From positions 151,525,264 through 151,589,263 of the forward strand of contig OZ018331.1 in the NCBI GenBank assembly GCA_963969495.1: a DNA stretch of 64,000 nucleotides, in the 5' to 3' direction. Every line of letters starts with the position of its first letter. Position 1 is the stretch's first letter. The notes under the pieces were generated by a model, which searched no databases, was not told the origin of the DNA, and saw only the letters and a list, made by a program, of their open reading frames with translations. Shown here piece after piece: positions 31,219 to 42,929 of the stretch. The position numbers were made by a program, and so were the translations under genes. The DNA comes from Ceratothoa steindachneri. Taxonomy: Eukaryota > Arthropoda > Malacostraca > Isopoda > Cymothoidae.

Positions 31219-31851
31219 CGTAAGGGGCGCGGCGATTTGCCATCCTGGCCGCCGTGCTGACGGGATCCAACGCCCCGTCCGGCCCCAGCTTAGCCTCTCT
31301 TCCTTCCTTCAGATAGCCTGTATTCCTATCCTACCTCGTCGCTTTTCATACAACCTCTCCCACAACTTTCTCTGGTCAGCCTCTAATTTCACAGGGTAGA
31401 AGCTGACCTTCTTCTCAGCCAATCGTCCCGGATCGGGGCTGAGGGGGGAGGGGACAATGTCCCCTAACCCCTGAGCTCCAGTCTGGGGTGGTTGGCTTTT
31501 AACAACCTGCTTCATCCCCACCCATACCTTCCTCACATCCCTTTTCCTCTCGTCTTCAAAATCTATCCGTTTTACGCCGTGTTCAAGGTGGAGCCGCCAT
31601 GCCGAAGGACTGCCAGGCCACCAGGCGGGAGGGGTGGTCCCAAATGGCGGCGCCTGGCTCTGCCGGGCCTGTAAGCACCTCTTGCAGTGCGGGCTACTGC
31701 AAGAGGTGGTGAGCGATTGCGTCCCGTAAAACAAAGAGGGTCACCATGCCCAATGATGAAACAAAAAAACATCTCCCCTTAATTCCCCCTATAACAACAA
31801 CGGAGCCACCCTCGTGCAGCTCCACAGAAAAGATGGAGGTCCCCCCCCCCT

Positions 31852-34179
31852 GTGCTTGCGCAGGGGACCCTCCATACCTCTTCAACCGGAGAGGAGGCTT
31901 ACTCCTCTCCTTCGCCTACGGGTGCAGGGGACTCCCCCTCACCCCCTTCTCTGGAGGTGCTTTCGGGCACCTCCCTTTTCCCAGCGGCAGTCCCCTCTTT
32001 TCTTTCCAAGGGGACTGCCAAGAAAGCCAGCAGGCAGCCCTTAGCCAGCCGCTCCCCATCAAAGCGGCTCGGTAGGGCAAACCCCCTTAAGGGGGAGAGG
32101 CAAGCCAGGCTCCTTCGGTCACTTCCCTCAAAAGACCTGCTGGCAAAAATATTAAACCTTGCCGGGGTCAAGGCCTGTGCCTCCCCAAACAAGACTGGCG
32201 ACACTGCCAAGGGGACCTGCAATGTCCTGGGAGGGGATGGCCAACTGGAGGCCCCTCCCGTGATAGACATGGTCCTTGAGGAGACCCATCCTCAGACGGT
32301 AGGGCCTTCCATGGGGGGAAATTCGGGCTCGGCGCCAAGCACTGAACCCGAGTCCGCCCCTATGCAAGGTCCTCCTCAAATGGCTGAGGGCTCCGAGGCA
32401 GTAGAAGGAGGGGAGGGATCTCCTCCGACAGGTGCCCCTACGACAACCAGGACCTTCTCCATTTCGGAGAGGGACCTGGCTGAGGCCGGTCCATCTGGCC
32501 TGGGGGCTTCTGCCGGCGGAGGTGAAAAGCGGATTCATTCCCCGCCCTCCTCTCCAAAAAAGAAAAAGACTAAAAGGACGAAAAAGACTCGGGGCTCCTC
32601 TCCATCCGCGGGGGCTGCGGGGACGGATGGGTCTGCTGCCACTTTGGTAGGCGACCAAGCCAAGATCGGCACATCCGGCCCCTCTACCCCCTCGTGTGCG
32701 GAGCCCCTGACTAAGACCAAGAGTGCACAGGGCGGAGCCTCGATGACATCGGGGCCCCTCATTCAGAGGTTACCTGGCGTTTTCGAGCCCGCTGGCTTCA
32801 AACGCTTCCTCGTTATTCGCTCCACTGATGGCACCATGTTGTCCAAGGGCAACATGATCCATCAGAGGAGAGGATTAGCTAGTGCAATTGGTAGAGAGCC
32901 GAAGGTAACCCGTTTCTCGGACGGGAGCCTTCTGGCGAATGCGGCGAATCCCGCCGAGGCGGCCAAGATAAGTGCTCTTCGGACACTTCATGGCACCCCG
33001 GTGAGTGTGACGCCGCACTCTACCATGAACTTTGTAAAAGGAGTAGTTTATGCGAGGGAACTCGTTGACTACTCCATAGAAGACATCACCCTAGAGCTGG
33101 CCGACCATGGGGCGGTCAAGGTCGAACGTGTGATGAGAAAACAGGGAGGGGCCTCGAGACCCACCCCTACACTCTTCGTCACGTTCGACTGTGACAAGCT
33201 CCCTGAGTCGGTGCGTGCCGGTTGGTACCGCTACCGCATGAAGGCATTCGTGCCACTGCCGCGGCGGTGCTATTACTGTCACCGCTTCGGCCACACGAAT
33301 CGATCATGTAGACGTGCAAAATCGGGGTCACCCGAAGTCTGTGTAAATTGCTCCAAGGTCGCACACGATAAGTCCAAATCGTGTGTGGCCAAGTGTGTCA
33401 ATTGCAGAGAGCCGCACCCTGCTTCTTCGAAGCAATGTGGTGCATATCTCCTTGAGAAAGAAATCCTGGCCGTTCAGGCCCAGGATTGACTCTCATTCCG
33501 CAAGGCTAAGGACTTGGTCCTGGCGCGCCCGGCTCTGCCTGGGACGTCATATGCCTCAATAGTTAGAAAAGCACCCTCTGCTCCTGGCCCATCCAGGCCA
33601 ACGAGCACGGTTGTTTCCGCGCCCATTCGGAGCCCTTCTGCGGGCTCTACTACACCCGGGCGCTCCCCTGGTAGAGCTGGCGGCAAAAAGGGTTCACACC
33701 CAGCCCCGGCTAATACCAGGGCTCCCCCCTCTTCCCCCAGCGTGACCGTTTCCCGTAAGGCGAAACGGCCACGCGCCTCCACAGAGTCGTTAGACTCACA
33801 GGAGGCAACACCCCTGAAGATGGTCGCTAGGCCATCTTCGGGGGTTCCTAAAGCTGTTCCCCGAAAGGAGGACAGCAACAAAGGAGCTTCGGCCCCTTCG
33901 CCCACGCCCCGAGGTGGAGCGAGTGGCTCGGAGACGGTGGTTCCTCGAAAAGAGGGCCCCCCGCCTCCCAAGCCGCAACGCCCGCCTAAGGTTTCGAGGC
34001 GGAGGGAGGAAAAGACTCGCATGGCGAGCCCAACCTCCCCCAATAAGTCCTCGAAGGCGACAGCGCCTTCAGCGCTTTGTCCGGCCAACAGCGCCCGGGG
34101 TTCTGCCCCCGGGAAGCGTACGGCCATTCCCGTGAGGGTCTTCAATTCGAGGAGGGCCCCCGCGTCTCCTCCGAGCTAG
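31852..34179 (+). pseudogene. I-group ORF1 (gag-like, CCHC knuckles), one nonsense codon
   Basis: A long frame of about 775 codons interrupted by one TGA at 33,487-33,489; the sister copy at 61.4 kb has AGA there. The N-terminal 250 residues are rich in Ser, Pro, Gly and Thr, with a basic KKKKTKRTKK patch near 32,565. A conserved central region (about 32,770-33,230) follows. Three knuckles lie near 33,268-33,440: CYYCHRFGHTNRSC, then C-x2-C-x4-H-x5-C, then C-x2-C-x3-H-x6-C. The tail is basic and proline-rich. Such proteins bind element RNA and form the ribonucleoprotein. The frame is open from 31,795 but has no ATG before about 32,268; the conserved ATG at 31,833 lies in another frame. The true start is unresolved. 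Confidence 0.85.
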
Positions 34180-34181
34180 GC

Positions 34182-37100
34182 CTGGAGGGCATATTCCTTC
34201 AATGGAATTGCCGTGGACTCCGGGCCAACTGGGAGGAGCTGCAGAGGCTCGTCTCGTCCCGTTCCCCGTTAGCTATTTTTTTGCAGGAGACCATGCTAGG
34301 CGCGTGCCCGCTGCCTGCCCTCCCTGGGTATAAGGGTCTTGCGACCCCACCACCGCGGGATGGCCGGGCTGGGGGATGCGCGGTTTACACCCGGCATGAT
34401 GTCTCCGTTCTTCCTTTCTCTTTAGATACCTCCTTTCAGGCAGTGGCTGTGCAGCTGCACCTGGATAGGAGGTATACTATCATTTCTGCGTACATTCCAC
34501 CGTCAGCTGACTTCGACGCGGGGGACTTCCGCCGCGTCGTGGCACGGTTGCCGAGGCCCTATCTCTTGCTTGGAGATCTGAACGGCAGGCATCCTCTCTG
34601 GGGAGATTACTCCATAAATCCCAGGGGACAAGTCCTTGCCGATCTGATCGAAGAGCTTGAGATGGGTGTCCTAAACGTGGATGAGTTTACGCATCACTGT
34701 CCGAGAACCGCTTCATTTTCTTGCCTTGACCTATCTTTGTGCTCTTCGGATGCACAGCCTGATTTTGATTGGGGGGTGGTCGATGACCTCCATGGTAGTG
34801 ATCACTTTCCCATTGAAATATCCTTTTCAGGGCAACTGCCGCCTGAGAGACCACCTCGGTGGTGCTTGGCGCGGGCGCGGTGGCCTGCATTTCAGGAAAT
34901 GACTGAATTCTCTATCTCAGTCGAGGAGTTTAGGTCGGTAGATGAGGCCGTTGAGTTCTTCTCCGGCAACCTCATCGCCGTAGGCCTGACTACTATTCCT
35001 AGGACGTCTGGCCGTTTTGCACGCCGACCACTCCCATGGTGGTCGGCCGAGTGTGAGACGGCCCTCAAACAGAAGCGTTATGCCTACATGCGCTATAAGC
35101 GCCGCCCGAACGATTTCACTGTCGCTGAATTTCGTCGGGCTAGGGCTAGGTTCCGGTATATTTCGAAGCACGCCCGCCGCTCTTCTTGGCTGGCATACGT
35201 GTCTTCACTTAACGGGAAGACCCCTTTAGCTGAGGTGTGGAAGCGAGTCAAAAGGATTCGGGGCAAGTTCTCGCAGGACCCCCCTCCCGTTCTCCAGGAG
35301 AATGGGACCGCAATCTCGGACCCCGCGTCCGTGGCGGAATCCTTAGCTTCCGCATTCTCTAGCCGTGATGCTGCTCCGCCAGCATTCAATGCACGTCGTG
35401 ATGTCGCGGAAGGCCGCCGGCTGGACTTTACCTCCAGAGGCGGAGAACCCTTCAACGACACGTTTACTGTGAGTGAGTTGCGTTCCGCTCTCGCTTCGTG
35501 CGCGGACACCGCCCATGGTCCGGACGATGTCCCGTACGCCATGCTTCGACACCTGGGTGAGCGAGGCATGGCCTTTCTGTTAGATTTGTTGAACAGGATC
35601 TGGGTGGAAGGTCTTCTCCCAGACTCCTGGCGAATCGCTACTGTGCTCGCCTTTCGCAAGCCGGGGAGAGATCACTCTACTCCGACCGGTTTCCGCCCAA
35701 TCTCTCTAACCTCTTGCGTGTGCAAGTTGATGGAGAAATTGGTAAATGTATGATTAGTCTATTTCCTGGACGGTGGAGGCCATCTGTCTTCTGCACAGTG
35801 CGGCTTCCGTAAGTTCCACTCCACGTCGGATGCTCTGCTCCGACTGGAAAGTGCCGTCTGCGAGGCTTTCCTTCGTAGACAGCACTACGCCACGGTGTTT
35901 TTTGATCTGGAGAAGGCCTATGATACCGCATGGCGATACGGTATCATGGAGACTCTCCACACGATGGGGGCGAGGGGACGCCTCCCAATGTTTATATCTG
36001 AATTTTTGCGAGATCGTCGATTCCGCGTACGGGTGTGGGGAGCCCTCTCCGGCCCAAATGAGCAGGAAGAGGGTGTCCCGCAGGGAAGTGTCCTCAGTGT
36101 CACACTCTTTGCCCTGAGCATCAACGGCATCACCTCGGTGCTGCCGGAAGATGTTCTCGCTACGCTCTACGTGGACGACCTTTCCATCTCTTTTGGCGCG
36201 GCCCAGATGCCAACTCTGGAGCGTCGACTCCAACAGGCATTGAACCGCGTCTCTCGCTATGCCGAAGCGCACAGGTTTCGGTTTTCTTTGGCTAAGACTA
36301 AGGTGGTGCACTTCTGCCGCCATCCACGGCTTCACCCCGACCCAGATTTGTTTCTTAATGGGGTGCGCCTGGATGTGGTTGAGTCGCACCGTTTCCTTGG
36401 TCTTGTATTCGACCGACGCCTCACCTGGGAGGCTCATATTCGCAGCCTTAGGGTCTCTTGTACCCGCGCCATGGACATTCTCCGTTCCGTGACGTTCAGC
36501 GCTTGGGTCGCTGATAGGGCTACCGCCTTACTTTTTTATCGATCCTTTGTTCGCTCGAAGCTCGACTACGGATGCGAGTTTTATGCATCCGCAGCCGAGC
36601 GTTTATTGCGGAAGGTGGATTCGATCCACCACACCGGCCTTCGCCTCGCGACCGGTGCCTTCCGCACTTCCCCCATTGAGAGCCTGTTGGTCGATGCTGG
36701 GGAGATGCCACTCGCTCTGCGCCGCGTGCAGTGCATCACTCGCCTGTACGCGCGAGCCCGGCGCCTCCCTCAGTCGCCAACAGCTCTCACTGCATCCGCA
36801 GCTGATCTCGATGGTGCCTATGCCGCCGAGAGACGCCAGTCATACCCTAAGCCCTTTTGGTTTAGGGCCAGGAAACTCCTTCGAGAGGTAGATATAGCTC
36901 TCGGGCCGGTGGCGCCCCTGGTTCTGCCCAGGACGCCACCCTAGAGGGTACCACATTTGGCTATTTGTCGCCACGCCTCTGCTCCCAAAGCTTGTACTGC
37001 GCCGGGAGTATTGCGTTCGACCTTTTTGGAGCACACATCGTGTCACGCTGGTACCGTGCCAGTGTATACGGATGGCTCCAAGTCCCAAGAGGGGGTCGGC

Positions 37101-37886
37101 TTCCACGCCGTATCCCCTCTGTTTGAAGTCAGCGGGGCTCTACCGGGCGCTGCGTCTGTCTTCACGGCCGAGCTGGTGGCAATACACCACTCGGTACGGG
37201 AGATTACGCGACGTGCCCGGTTCGGAGACCGGATTGTGATCTATAGCGACTCACAAAGCGCCCTGAGTGCTCTCGGAGCATTGGAATCTTCGCATCCCCT
37301 GGTTCGCGATATCCGTGACGCCACGGTTTTGGCGAGCCGGGCAGATGTCGAGATTATCTTCTGCTGGGTTTCTGGACATGTAGGAATTGCGGGGAATGAG
37401 CGCGCCAAAGAGTCCGCGAGGACTCTGCGACCGGACCAGCGTTTCGCTCTTCCTCACACCGACTACATGGCAGGAATACGGGCAGCTCTTCGGACTGCTT
37501 GGCAAAGAAGATGGGAGACGGTCGAAGGGAACTTAAAGTTGCGTGCCATTGCGCCGCGACTGTTCCCATGGACCTATCCCTCAATGCCGCGGCGGCTTCA
37601 GGTTGCTTTCTGTCGTCTCCGAATCGGACACACTCGTGTGACGCATCGCTATCTGATGGAGCGCTCGCCTGCGCCCTATTGCAACGACTGCGTCGTCCCC
37701 CAGACTGTTCGGCACATTCTTGTCGAATGTCCCAGTCTGGGTGATCTTCGCGAACGATACCTGTCCCAGTACCGGGATGGGCGGGGTCGCTACCGCCTGT
37801 CCCTTGTGCTTGGGACAGATTCGTGCACACTGACTTGTGGACTTGTTGACTTCTTGGGGGAGGCCGGCCTTCTCCCTATTATTTAA
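34182..37886 (+). pseudogene. I-group ORF2 (EN-RT-RNase H-CCHC), two nonsense codons
   Basis: One frame of about 1,230 codons with two stops: TGA at 35,751-35,753 (sisters have AGA) and TAG at 36,942-36,944 (a sister has TGG). Order: AP-type endonuclease (QWNCRGLRANWEEL, FLQETM, GDLNGRHPLWG, SDHFPIEI; residues 1-230), RT with RPISLTSCVCK, QCGFRKFHS, FFDLEKAYDTAW, GVPQGSVLS and YVDD at 36,168-36,179 (residue about 662), RNase H with TDGS, TAEL, SDSQSAL and WVSGHVGIAGNE (about 960-1085), and a C-terminal CCHC knuckle C-x2-C-x7-H-x4-C near 37,676. All catalytic motifs are intact. The frame opens at 34,047 and overlaps ORF1 by about 130 bases; no ATG precedes the first endonuclease motif. Confidence 0.88.
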
Positions 37887-38133
37887 GCAAGGTTTGTTTG
37901 TTTTTTTTTGTTGTTTTTTGTTTGTTTTTTTTTCTTTAGTTGCACGCTCCTGCGCCGGGGGGACCTCTCCCCGACGCACCAGCTTGCTTCCTTTCCCCCT
38001 TTTGGGGTGTTGTTTTTTTTTTTTCTCTTTAATTTCATTTTAAAGTAGCCTAGAACTAGGCCAGTTTTAATACGGCGACTAATGCCCAAGTAGGCAGTCG
38101 CCAGATGAGCTCTTATAAAAAAAAAAAAAAAAA

Positions 38134-38149
38134 TTAAGGTGATGTCCCC
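38134..38149 (+). repeat. Target-site duplication, right copy
   Basis: TTAAGGTGATGTCCCC directly after the poly(A) tail, identical to 31,203-31,218. Confidence 0.93.
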
Positions 38150-38199
38150 ACCCCCCCTGATGGTAGTCTTTAGTGCCAGATAGCACTGAATCTGATTCC

Positions 38200-39560
38200 T
38201 GTTGCAGCACAGTCCCATGAGGGACCTCTTTTCCCACCTGGACCCCCTTCCCCTTGCCAGCCAAGATCTCTCCATTTCAAAAAGGAATATGGTTGAAGCT
38301 GGTCCATCCAGTTTTGTGGCACATTCTGAGGTTAGAGAGAAGTGGGTTCACTGCCCACTAAAAGGAAGGCAGAGAACTAGGTATTACTCTCCCCTAGTTG
38401 CTTTGGGGATATATGGGTCCACTGGCATTTTGGCAAGTCACCAGATCAAGACTGGTTTGTCTGGCCTTGTCGGTCCCTCAGATGGGAATATCCAGAACAA
38501 GACCAACCAAAGTCTCTAGTGTGGTGAGTAGTCTTGGAAATATCAGGCTACATGTTCTATCAGAGGATAGCATCCGCCGTGTGCAAGTCTTCTGGTGAAT
38601 GCAGGGGACCCTTCAGAAGTGGCTATTATTAGTGCTCTTTGGACACTGCCTCACAAGGGCAGGTGACACCACACACTATATACTATCACTTCTTGGAAAA
38701 GGGTGGTTTATGCAATGAAGGGAATTAATTACTGAATTATTTTTGAGAAGATGAATCCAAAGCGAGCTGACTTAGAAGGAGAAGTTGGACTTTTGATTAG
38801 ACAACAGGGTTTTGCCTTGAGGCTCACCCCTACACTATATTTTATTGTGAGATGCTCCCTGTGTGTGTTGGTTGCTGTCTAGCTGCTGCTTACTGGTAAA
38901 GGGTATGGCTTTGAACAGTGGGAATTGCCGTTGATTTTAGTAAAGTTAAGCCACATTGGGTGTATTTATTGCCAGATGGTCTCCCAATCTAGGTTGACCT
39001 CCTGGCAGGTTCCATATGGTGTAGATAACCATGATTTGGAAGCTTCCTTAATACTTGTCCGCTGAGAAATAAAGACATCTTAAATGAGCGCAGATTGGTG
39101 GTGAAACCCATACCATGAAAAAAAAACCCTGGTAGAAGTGTGTTGCCACTCTTGGCTTTGCACATCGATGGTTTCACCTTACTGCTACTGCCAGATGATG
39201 TTTGTTGTGTCGATGACCTTTCCATCTCTCATTTTTTACCATGTCCCCTGAAAACTGCACATTAGCAGCCTTAAGGTATATTGTACCCATGCCCTGGACA
39301 TTCTTCATTCCATGGCATTCAGCACAAGGGGTGTTGATAATGCTACTCTTTTGTTGTTCATTCTAAGCTAGACTACTAATCAGAGTTTTACCATCTGTGG
39401 CCAGGTGGGCTCGACCCACTACACTTGTCTCCTCTTGGCAACAATTTCTTTTGTTTTTTTAATCTTATTTTAAAGTAGCCTAGTACTAGGCAGTTTTTAA
39501 TATAGTGACTAATGTCCAAGTAGGCAGTTGCCAGATGAGCTTTAAAAAAAAAAAAAAAAT
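38200..39560 (+). mobile_element. I-group element, copy 3 (ancient, heavily decayed)
   Basis: Scattered matches run in order to the copy-2 sequence: the ORF1 stretch CTCTCCATTTC...GGTCCATC (near 38,265-38,310), later ORF1 and RT pieces (CGATGACCTTTCCATCTC near 39,211), and a clear 3' UTR (TTTTAAAGTAGCCTAGTACTAGG ... CCAGATGAGC) with poly(A) at 39,543-39,560. Coding capacity is gone. Large internal deletions are evident. Confidence 0.7.
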
Positions 39561-39589
39561 CCCCTTTAAGAGCGTCTCCTTGCTGATGC

Positions 39590-39970
39590 CACCTGCTTTA
39601 TGGCCAACACTGTATTATTCCCTTGTACATTTGAGTGCAGCATCTCCCTCAATCACCAATGGATCTTATTTTCTCCACATCCATTGTTAATGGCGTTTAT
39701 ATTGGCATGAAATGTCAATCATACCCTGAATACTTTTGGTTTAGAACAAGGAAACTCCTTTGGGACCTTGACAGCTCTCTCTCTGATGTCATCATTTACT
39801 CTGTCCCGGAGAAGTGGTACTATTGCTGAATGTTTGTCATCATGCCTTTGCTCCCAAAGCTTCTACAGTACCAGAAGTGTTTCATTTGCTGGAGCCATGA
39901 TTGTGTACACAGCTCCAAATCTGAAGAAGGTGTTAGCTACCATTCTCCCTCTTGCTTGAACCCAGCAGGC
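39590..39970 (+). mobile_element. I-group element, ancient RNase H-region fragment
   Basis: Matches the copy-2 region just before and into RNase H: CATACCCTGAATACTTTTGG near 39,720, GCTCCCAAAGC near 39,850 and GTGTACACAGCTCCAAATC near 39,903, in the same order. It is too decayed to give a frame, and it lies outside the poly(A)-ended copy to its left. Confidence 0.6.
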
Positions 39971-40138
39971 CTCTTAACCAAAGCCACACAGAGAGAGCAC
40001 AGGGAAAACATTCTAGTATCTTTTAAGGGTCAAGTTGGATTAGTGTAAAGATAGGTTTTTATATTAAATGTTTAAGAATGGGCATAACAATCTAAACCTA
40101 TCTTTTTATAATTTCATTTTTTCTTTTACTTTATTCAG

Positions 40139-40293
40139 TTGGGGAGGTTGCATTCGTTGAGATGCTCAAGGACCAAAATCAAAAGTCAAAAGGTTGTGCT
40201 ATCATTCGATTTAAAGAAAATAATATGGCTGATGAAGCAGTGAAAATCATGAACCGATATGAACTAAATGGAAGGAAACTAGTGGTCAAAGAT
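40139..40293 (+). CDS. HNRNPM: hnRNP M exon: second half of RRM1
   Basis: The acceptor TTTATTCAG precedes it and the donor GTAAGT follows. It encodes GEVAFVEMLKD, the RNP1 motif KGCAIIRF, and LNGRKLVVKD. The phase joins exactly to 30,484 across a 9.65-kb intron filled mainly by I-group sequence. Confidence 0.95.
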
Positions 40294-40413
40294 GTAAGTG
40301 GAAAATTGATCCTTTTAAGGTTCAATCTTGGTATTTGATCCATAATTTTATAAGAAGTTGCTATATTTTAAAAATGTTATATATTTTCATTCAAGTTTAT
40401 CTCCTCTATTTAG

Positions 40414-40590
40414 GAAAGAGATGTTCCAAAGGATAATCGTTTCCCCAAAGATCGTAAACGCCCCAGGGAAGATGATCCTGGCCCTTCTACTAGAATGATG
40501 AAATTTGGATATACTTTTGGACTTTCTGTTGATTTTTTGGAGTCCCTGGGAATAGATGGTCCACTTGTCAATAGGGTGTTTGTTGCTAAT
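40414..40590 (+). CDS. HNRNPM: hnRNP M exon: linker and RNP2 of RRM2
   Basis: Encodes a basic linker (RFPKDRKRPREDD), then FGYTFGLSVDFLESLGIDG and the start of RRM2 ending in VFVAN. The donor is GTAAGT. The exon is 177 bases, a multiple of three, in phase 0. Confidence 0.95.
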
Positions 40591-40675
40591 GTAAGTTGGA
40601 AATTTTAAAAATGCAGTAATTTGAAGGTTTGAGTTGTTGATTTGAGATAATGGCTATTTTACTTTTTTTTTCTAG

Positions 40676-40793
40676 TTGGATTACAGCGTTAATGAAGAGA
40701 CATTAGAAGAACTATTCAACATAGCTGGCAAAGTTACAGATATTGAACTTGTCCGCGGCGATGATGGTAAAAGTAAAGGATTTGGATTCATAG
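40676..40793 (+). CDS. HNRNPM: hnRNP M exon: core of RRM2
   Basis: Completes RNP2 (VFVANL) and carries LEELFNIAGKVTDIEL and RNP1 (KGFGFI-E-F, finished by the next exon). The acceptor follows a T-rich tract ending TTTTCTAG; the donor is GTAAGC. The next intron holds the minisatellite and an RNase H fragment. Confidence 0.95.
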
Positions 40794-41170
40794 GTAAGCT
40801 CCACTCATCTGTCAATGCTATGGTTTTAATTTCTTACTTTTAGTATCCAGCTCTTTTTATAAACTTGTTCCTGTTGTGTACAATTTTAATATATTTGGTT
40901 TATTTTGTATTTACATTTTTTTCTTCTATTCTGTATGGTGTTTAGGTTCTATAAAGTTCCTTGCCATAGTAATAGTGTTTGTAGCTCTCCAGGAGGAGGT
41001 GACATTTGCTCCCTTCAACCACTTGGGAGATTAAGGGAGAAATCTTTGATCCTATCACAATTAGGTGGCGTCATGTTTTCTGTCCTGAGGGACCAGGTTA
41101 GAGGCAAGGGAGGCTGTTGGTATTTTATAGTGGTCTGTGCAACGCCACAAAGTGAAAGTTCAATTACAGC

Positions 41171-42775
41171 TTAGCCTCCAGGATTGCATCCTAGTGGGGT
41201 GCTTGTCATGTCCACATGGAAATGTTTGAATGTGGTACAACTGATAGACCATGCTGTGCCATCATGGTACAATTGATGGACCGTGCTGTGGCATTGTGTA
41301 CAACCGATAGACCGTGCTGTGGCATCGTATACAACCGCTAGACCGTGCTGTGGCATTGTGTACAACCGATAGACTGTGCTGTGTCATCATGGTACAACTG
41401 ATAGACCATGCTGTGGCATTGGTACAACCGATAGACTGGTGTGGCATTATGGTATAACCAACACACTGTGCTGTGGCATCATGGTACAACCAATAGACTG
41501 CTGTGGCATCATGGTTCAACCAATAGACTGTACTGTGGCATTATGGTACAACTGATAGACTGTGCTGTGGCATTATGGTACAACCGATAGACTGTGCTGT
41601 GGCATTATGGTATAACCAACACACTGTGCTGTGGCATCATGGTACAACCGATAGACTGTGCTGTGGCATTATGGTATAACCAACACACTGCTGTGGCATC
41701 ATGGTACAACCAATAGACTGTGCTGTGGCATCATGGTACAACCGATATGCTGTGCTGTTGCATGGTACAACCGATATGCTGTGCTGTTGCATGGTACAAC
41801 CGATATGCTGTGGTATCATGGTACAACTGATAGACCATGCTGTGGCATTATGGTACAACTGATACACCGTGCTGTGACATCATGGTACAACCGATAGACT
41901 GTGCTGTGGTATCATGGTACAACTGATAGACCATGCTGTGGCATTATGGTACAACTGATACACAGTGCTGTGGCATCATGGTACAACCGATAGACTTTGC
42001 TGTGGCATCATGGTACAACCGATAGACTGTGCTGTGGCATTATGGTATAACCAACACACTGTGCTGTGGCATCATGGTACAACTGATATGCTGTGCTGTT
42101 GCATGGTACAACCGATAGACTGTGCTGTGGCATCATGGTACAACTGATAGACCATGCTGTGGCATTATGGTACAACTGATACACAGTGCTGTGGCATCAT
42201 GGTACAACCGATAGACTTTGCTGTGGCATCATGGTACAACCGATAGACTGTGCTGTGGCATTATGGTATAACCAACACACTGTGCTGTGGCATCATGGTA
42301 CAACCAACACACTGTGCTGTGGCATCATGGTACAACTGATATGCTGTGCTGTTGCATGGTACAACCGATAGACTGTGCTGTGGCATCATGGTACAACTGA
42401 TATGCTGTGCTGTTGCATGGTACAACCGATATGCTGTGCTGTTGCATGGTACAACCGATAGACTGTGCTGTGGTATCATGGTACAACTGATAGACCATGC
42501 TGTGGCATTATGGTACAACTGATACACTATGCTGTGACATTATGGTACAACTGATAGACCGTGCTGTGGCATCATGGTACAACTGATAGACCGTGCTGTG
42601 GCATCATGGTACAACTGATACACCGTGCTGTGGCATTATGGTACAACTGATAGACTGTGCTGTGGCATCATGGTACAACCGATATGCTGTGCTTTGGCAT
42701 CATGATACAACCGATACGCTGTGCTGTTGCATGGTACAACTGATACACTGTGCTGTGGTATGGTGCAACATCTCT
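41171..42775. repeat. ~32-bp minisatellite array (about 50 units) in an intron
   Basis: A tandem array of units like GGTACAACCGATAGACTGTG followed by CTGTGGCATCAT. Most units are 32 bases; shorter variants of about 29 bases read TATGCTGTGCTGTTGCAT. Variants are arranged in a higher-order pattern: the segment starting GCATTATGGTACAACTGATA at 41,941 recurs about 221 bases later, near 42,162. The many short open frames here on both strands are by-products of the repeat. The array lies in the intron that splits RRM2. Confidence 0.95.
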
Positions 42776-42929
42776 GATCATAAAATGAGGGACTTAAATT
42801 TCTTTATTCATCAGGTTATCATCAGGTCAATGTCAAGCCAATACTGTGCCCTCCTGACCCCAATACTCATAGCTTGTCCTCAATGCTTTAGCCTACAAGT
42901 GTGTCAGGGATGTAGGAAAGGTAATGCCT

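Larger units (their letters stand above)
31219..38133 (+). mobile_element. I-group non-LTR retrotransposon, copy 2, near-complete (6.9 kb)
   Basis: A complete insertion inside the first visible intron of the hnRNP M gene, in the same orientation as the gene. It has a perfect 16-bp target-site duplication, a 5' UTR (31,219 to about 31,830), ORF1 (gag-like, three zinc knuckles), ORF2 (endonuclease, RT, RNase H, C-terminal zinc knuckle), a 3' UTR and a poly(A) run at about 38,117-38,133. RNase H in ORF2 separates it from Jockey and CR1 and places it with the I superclade (I or Nimb-like). Only three nonsense mutations interrupt the two long frames, so the insertion is fairly recent. No AATAAA is visible before the poly(A) tail. 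Confidence 0.93.

Noticed and set aside
33474..34145. Long minus-strand frame opposite I-group ORF1 (and its twin at 61,425-62,018)
   Set aside because: A shadow of GC-rich coding sequence on the plus strand; composition explains the lack of stops.
37883..38275. Lysine-rich minus-strand frame
   Set aside because: It is read from T-rich 3' UTR and the poly(A) end of the I-group element.
41171..42775. CRISPR-like regular repeats or coding repeats
   Set aside because: The units are contiguous, with no unique spacers, in an intron of a eukaryotic gene. Open frames on both strands are by-products of the repeat unit.
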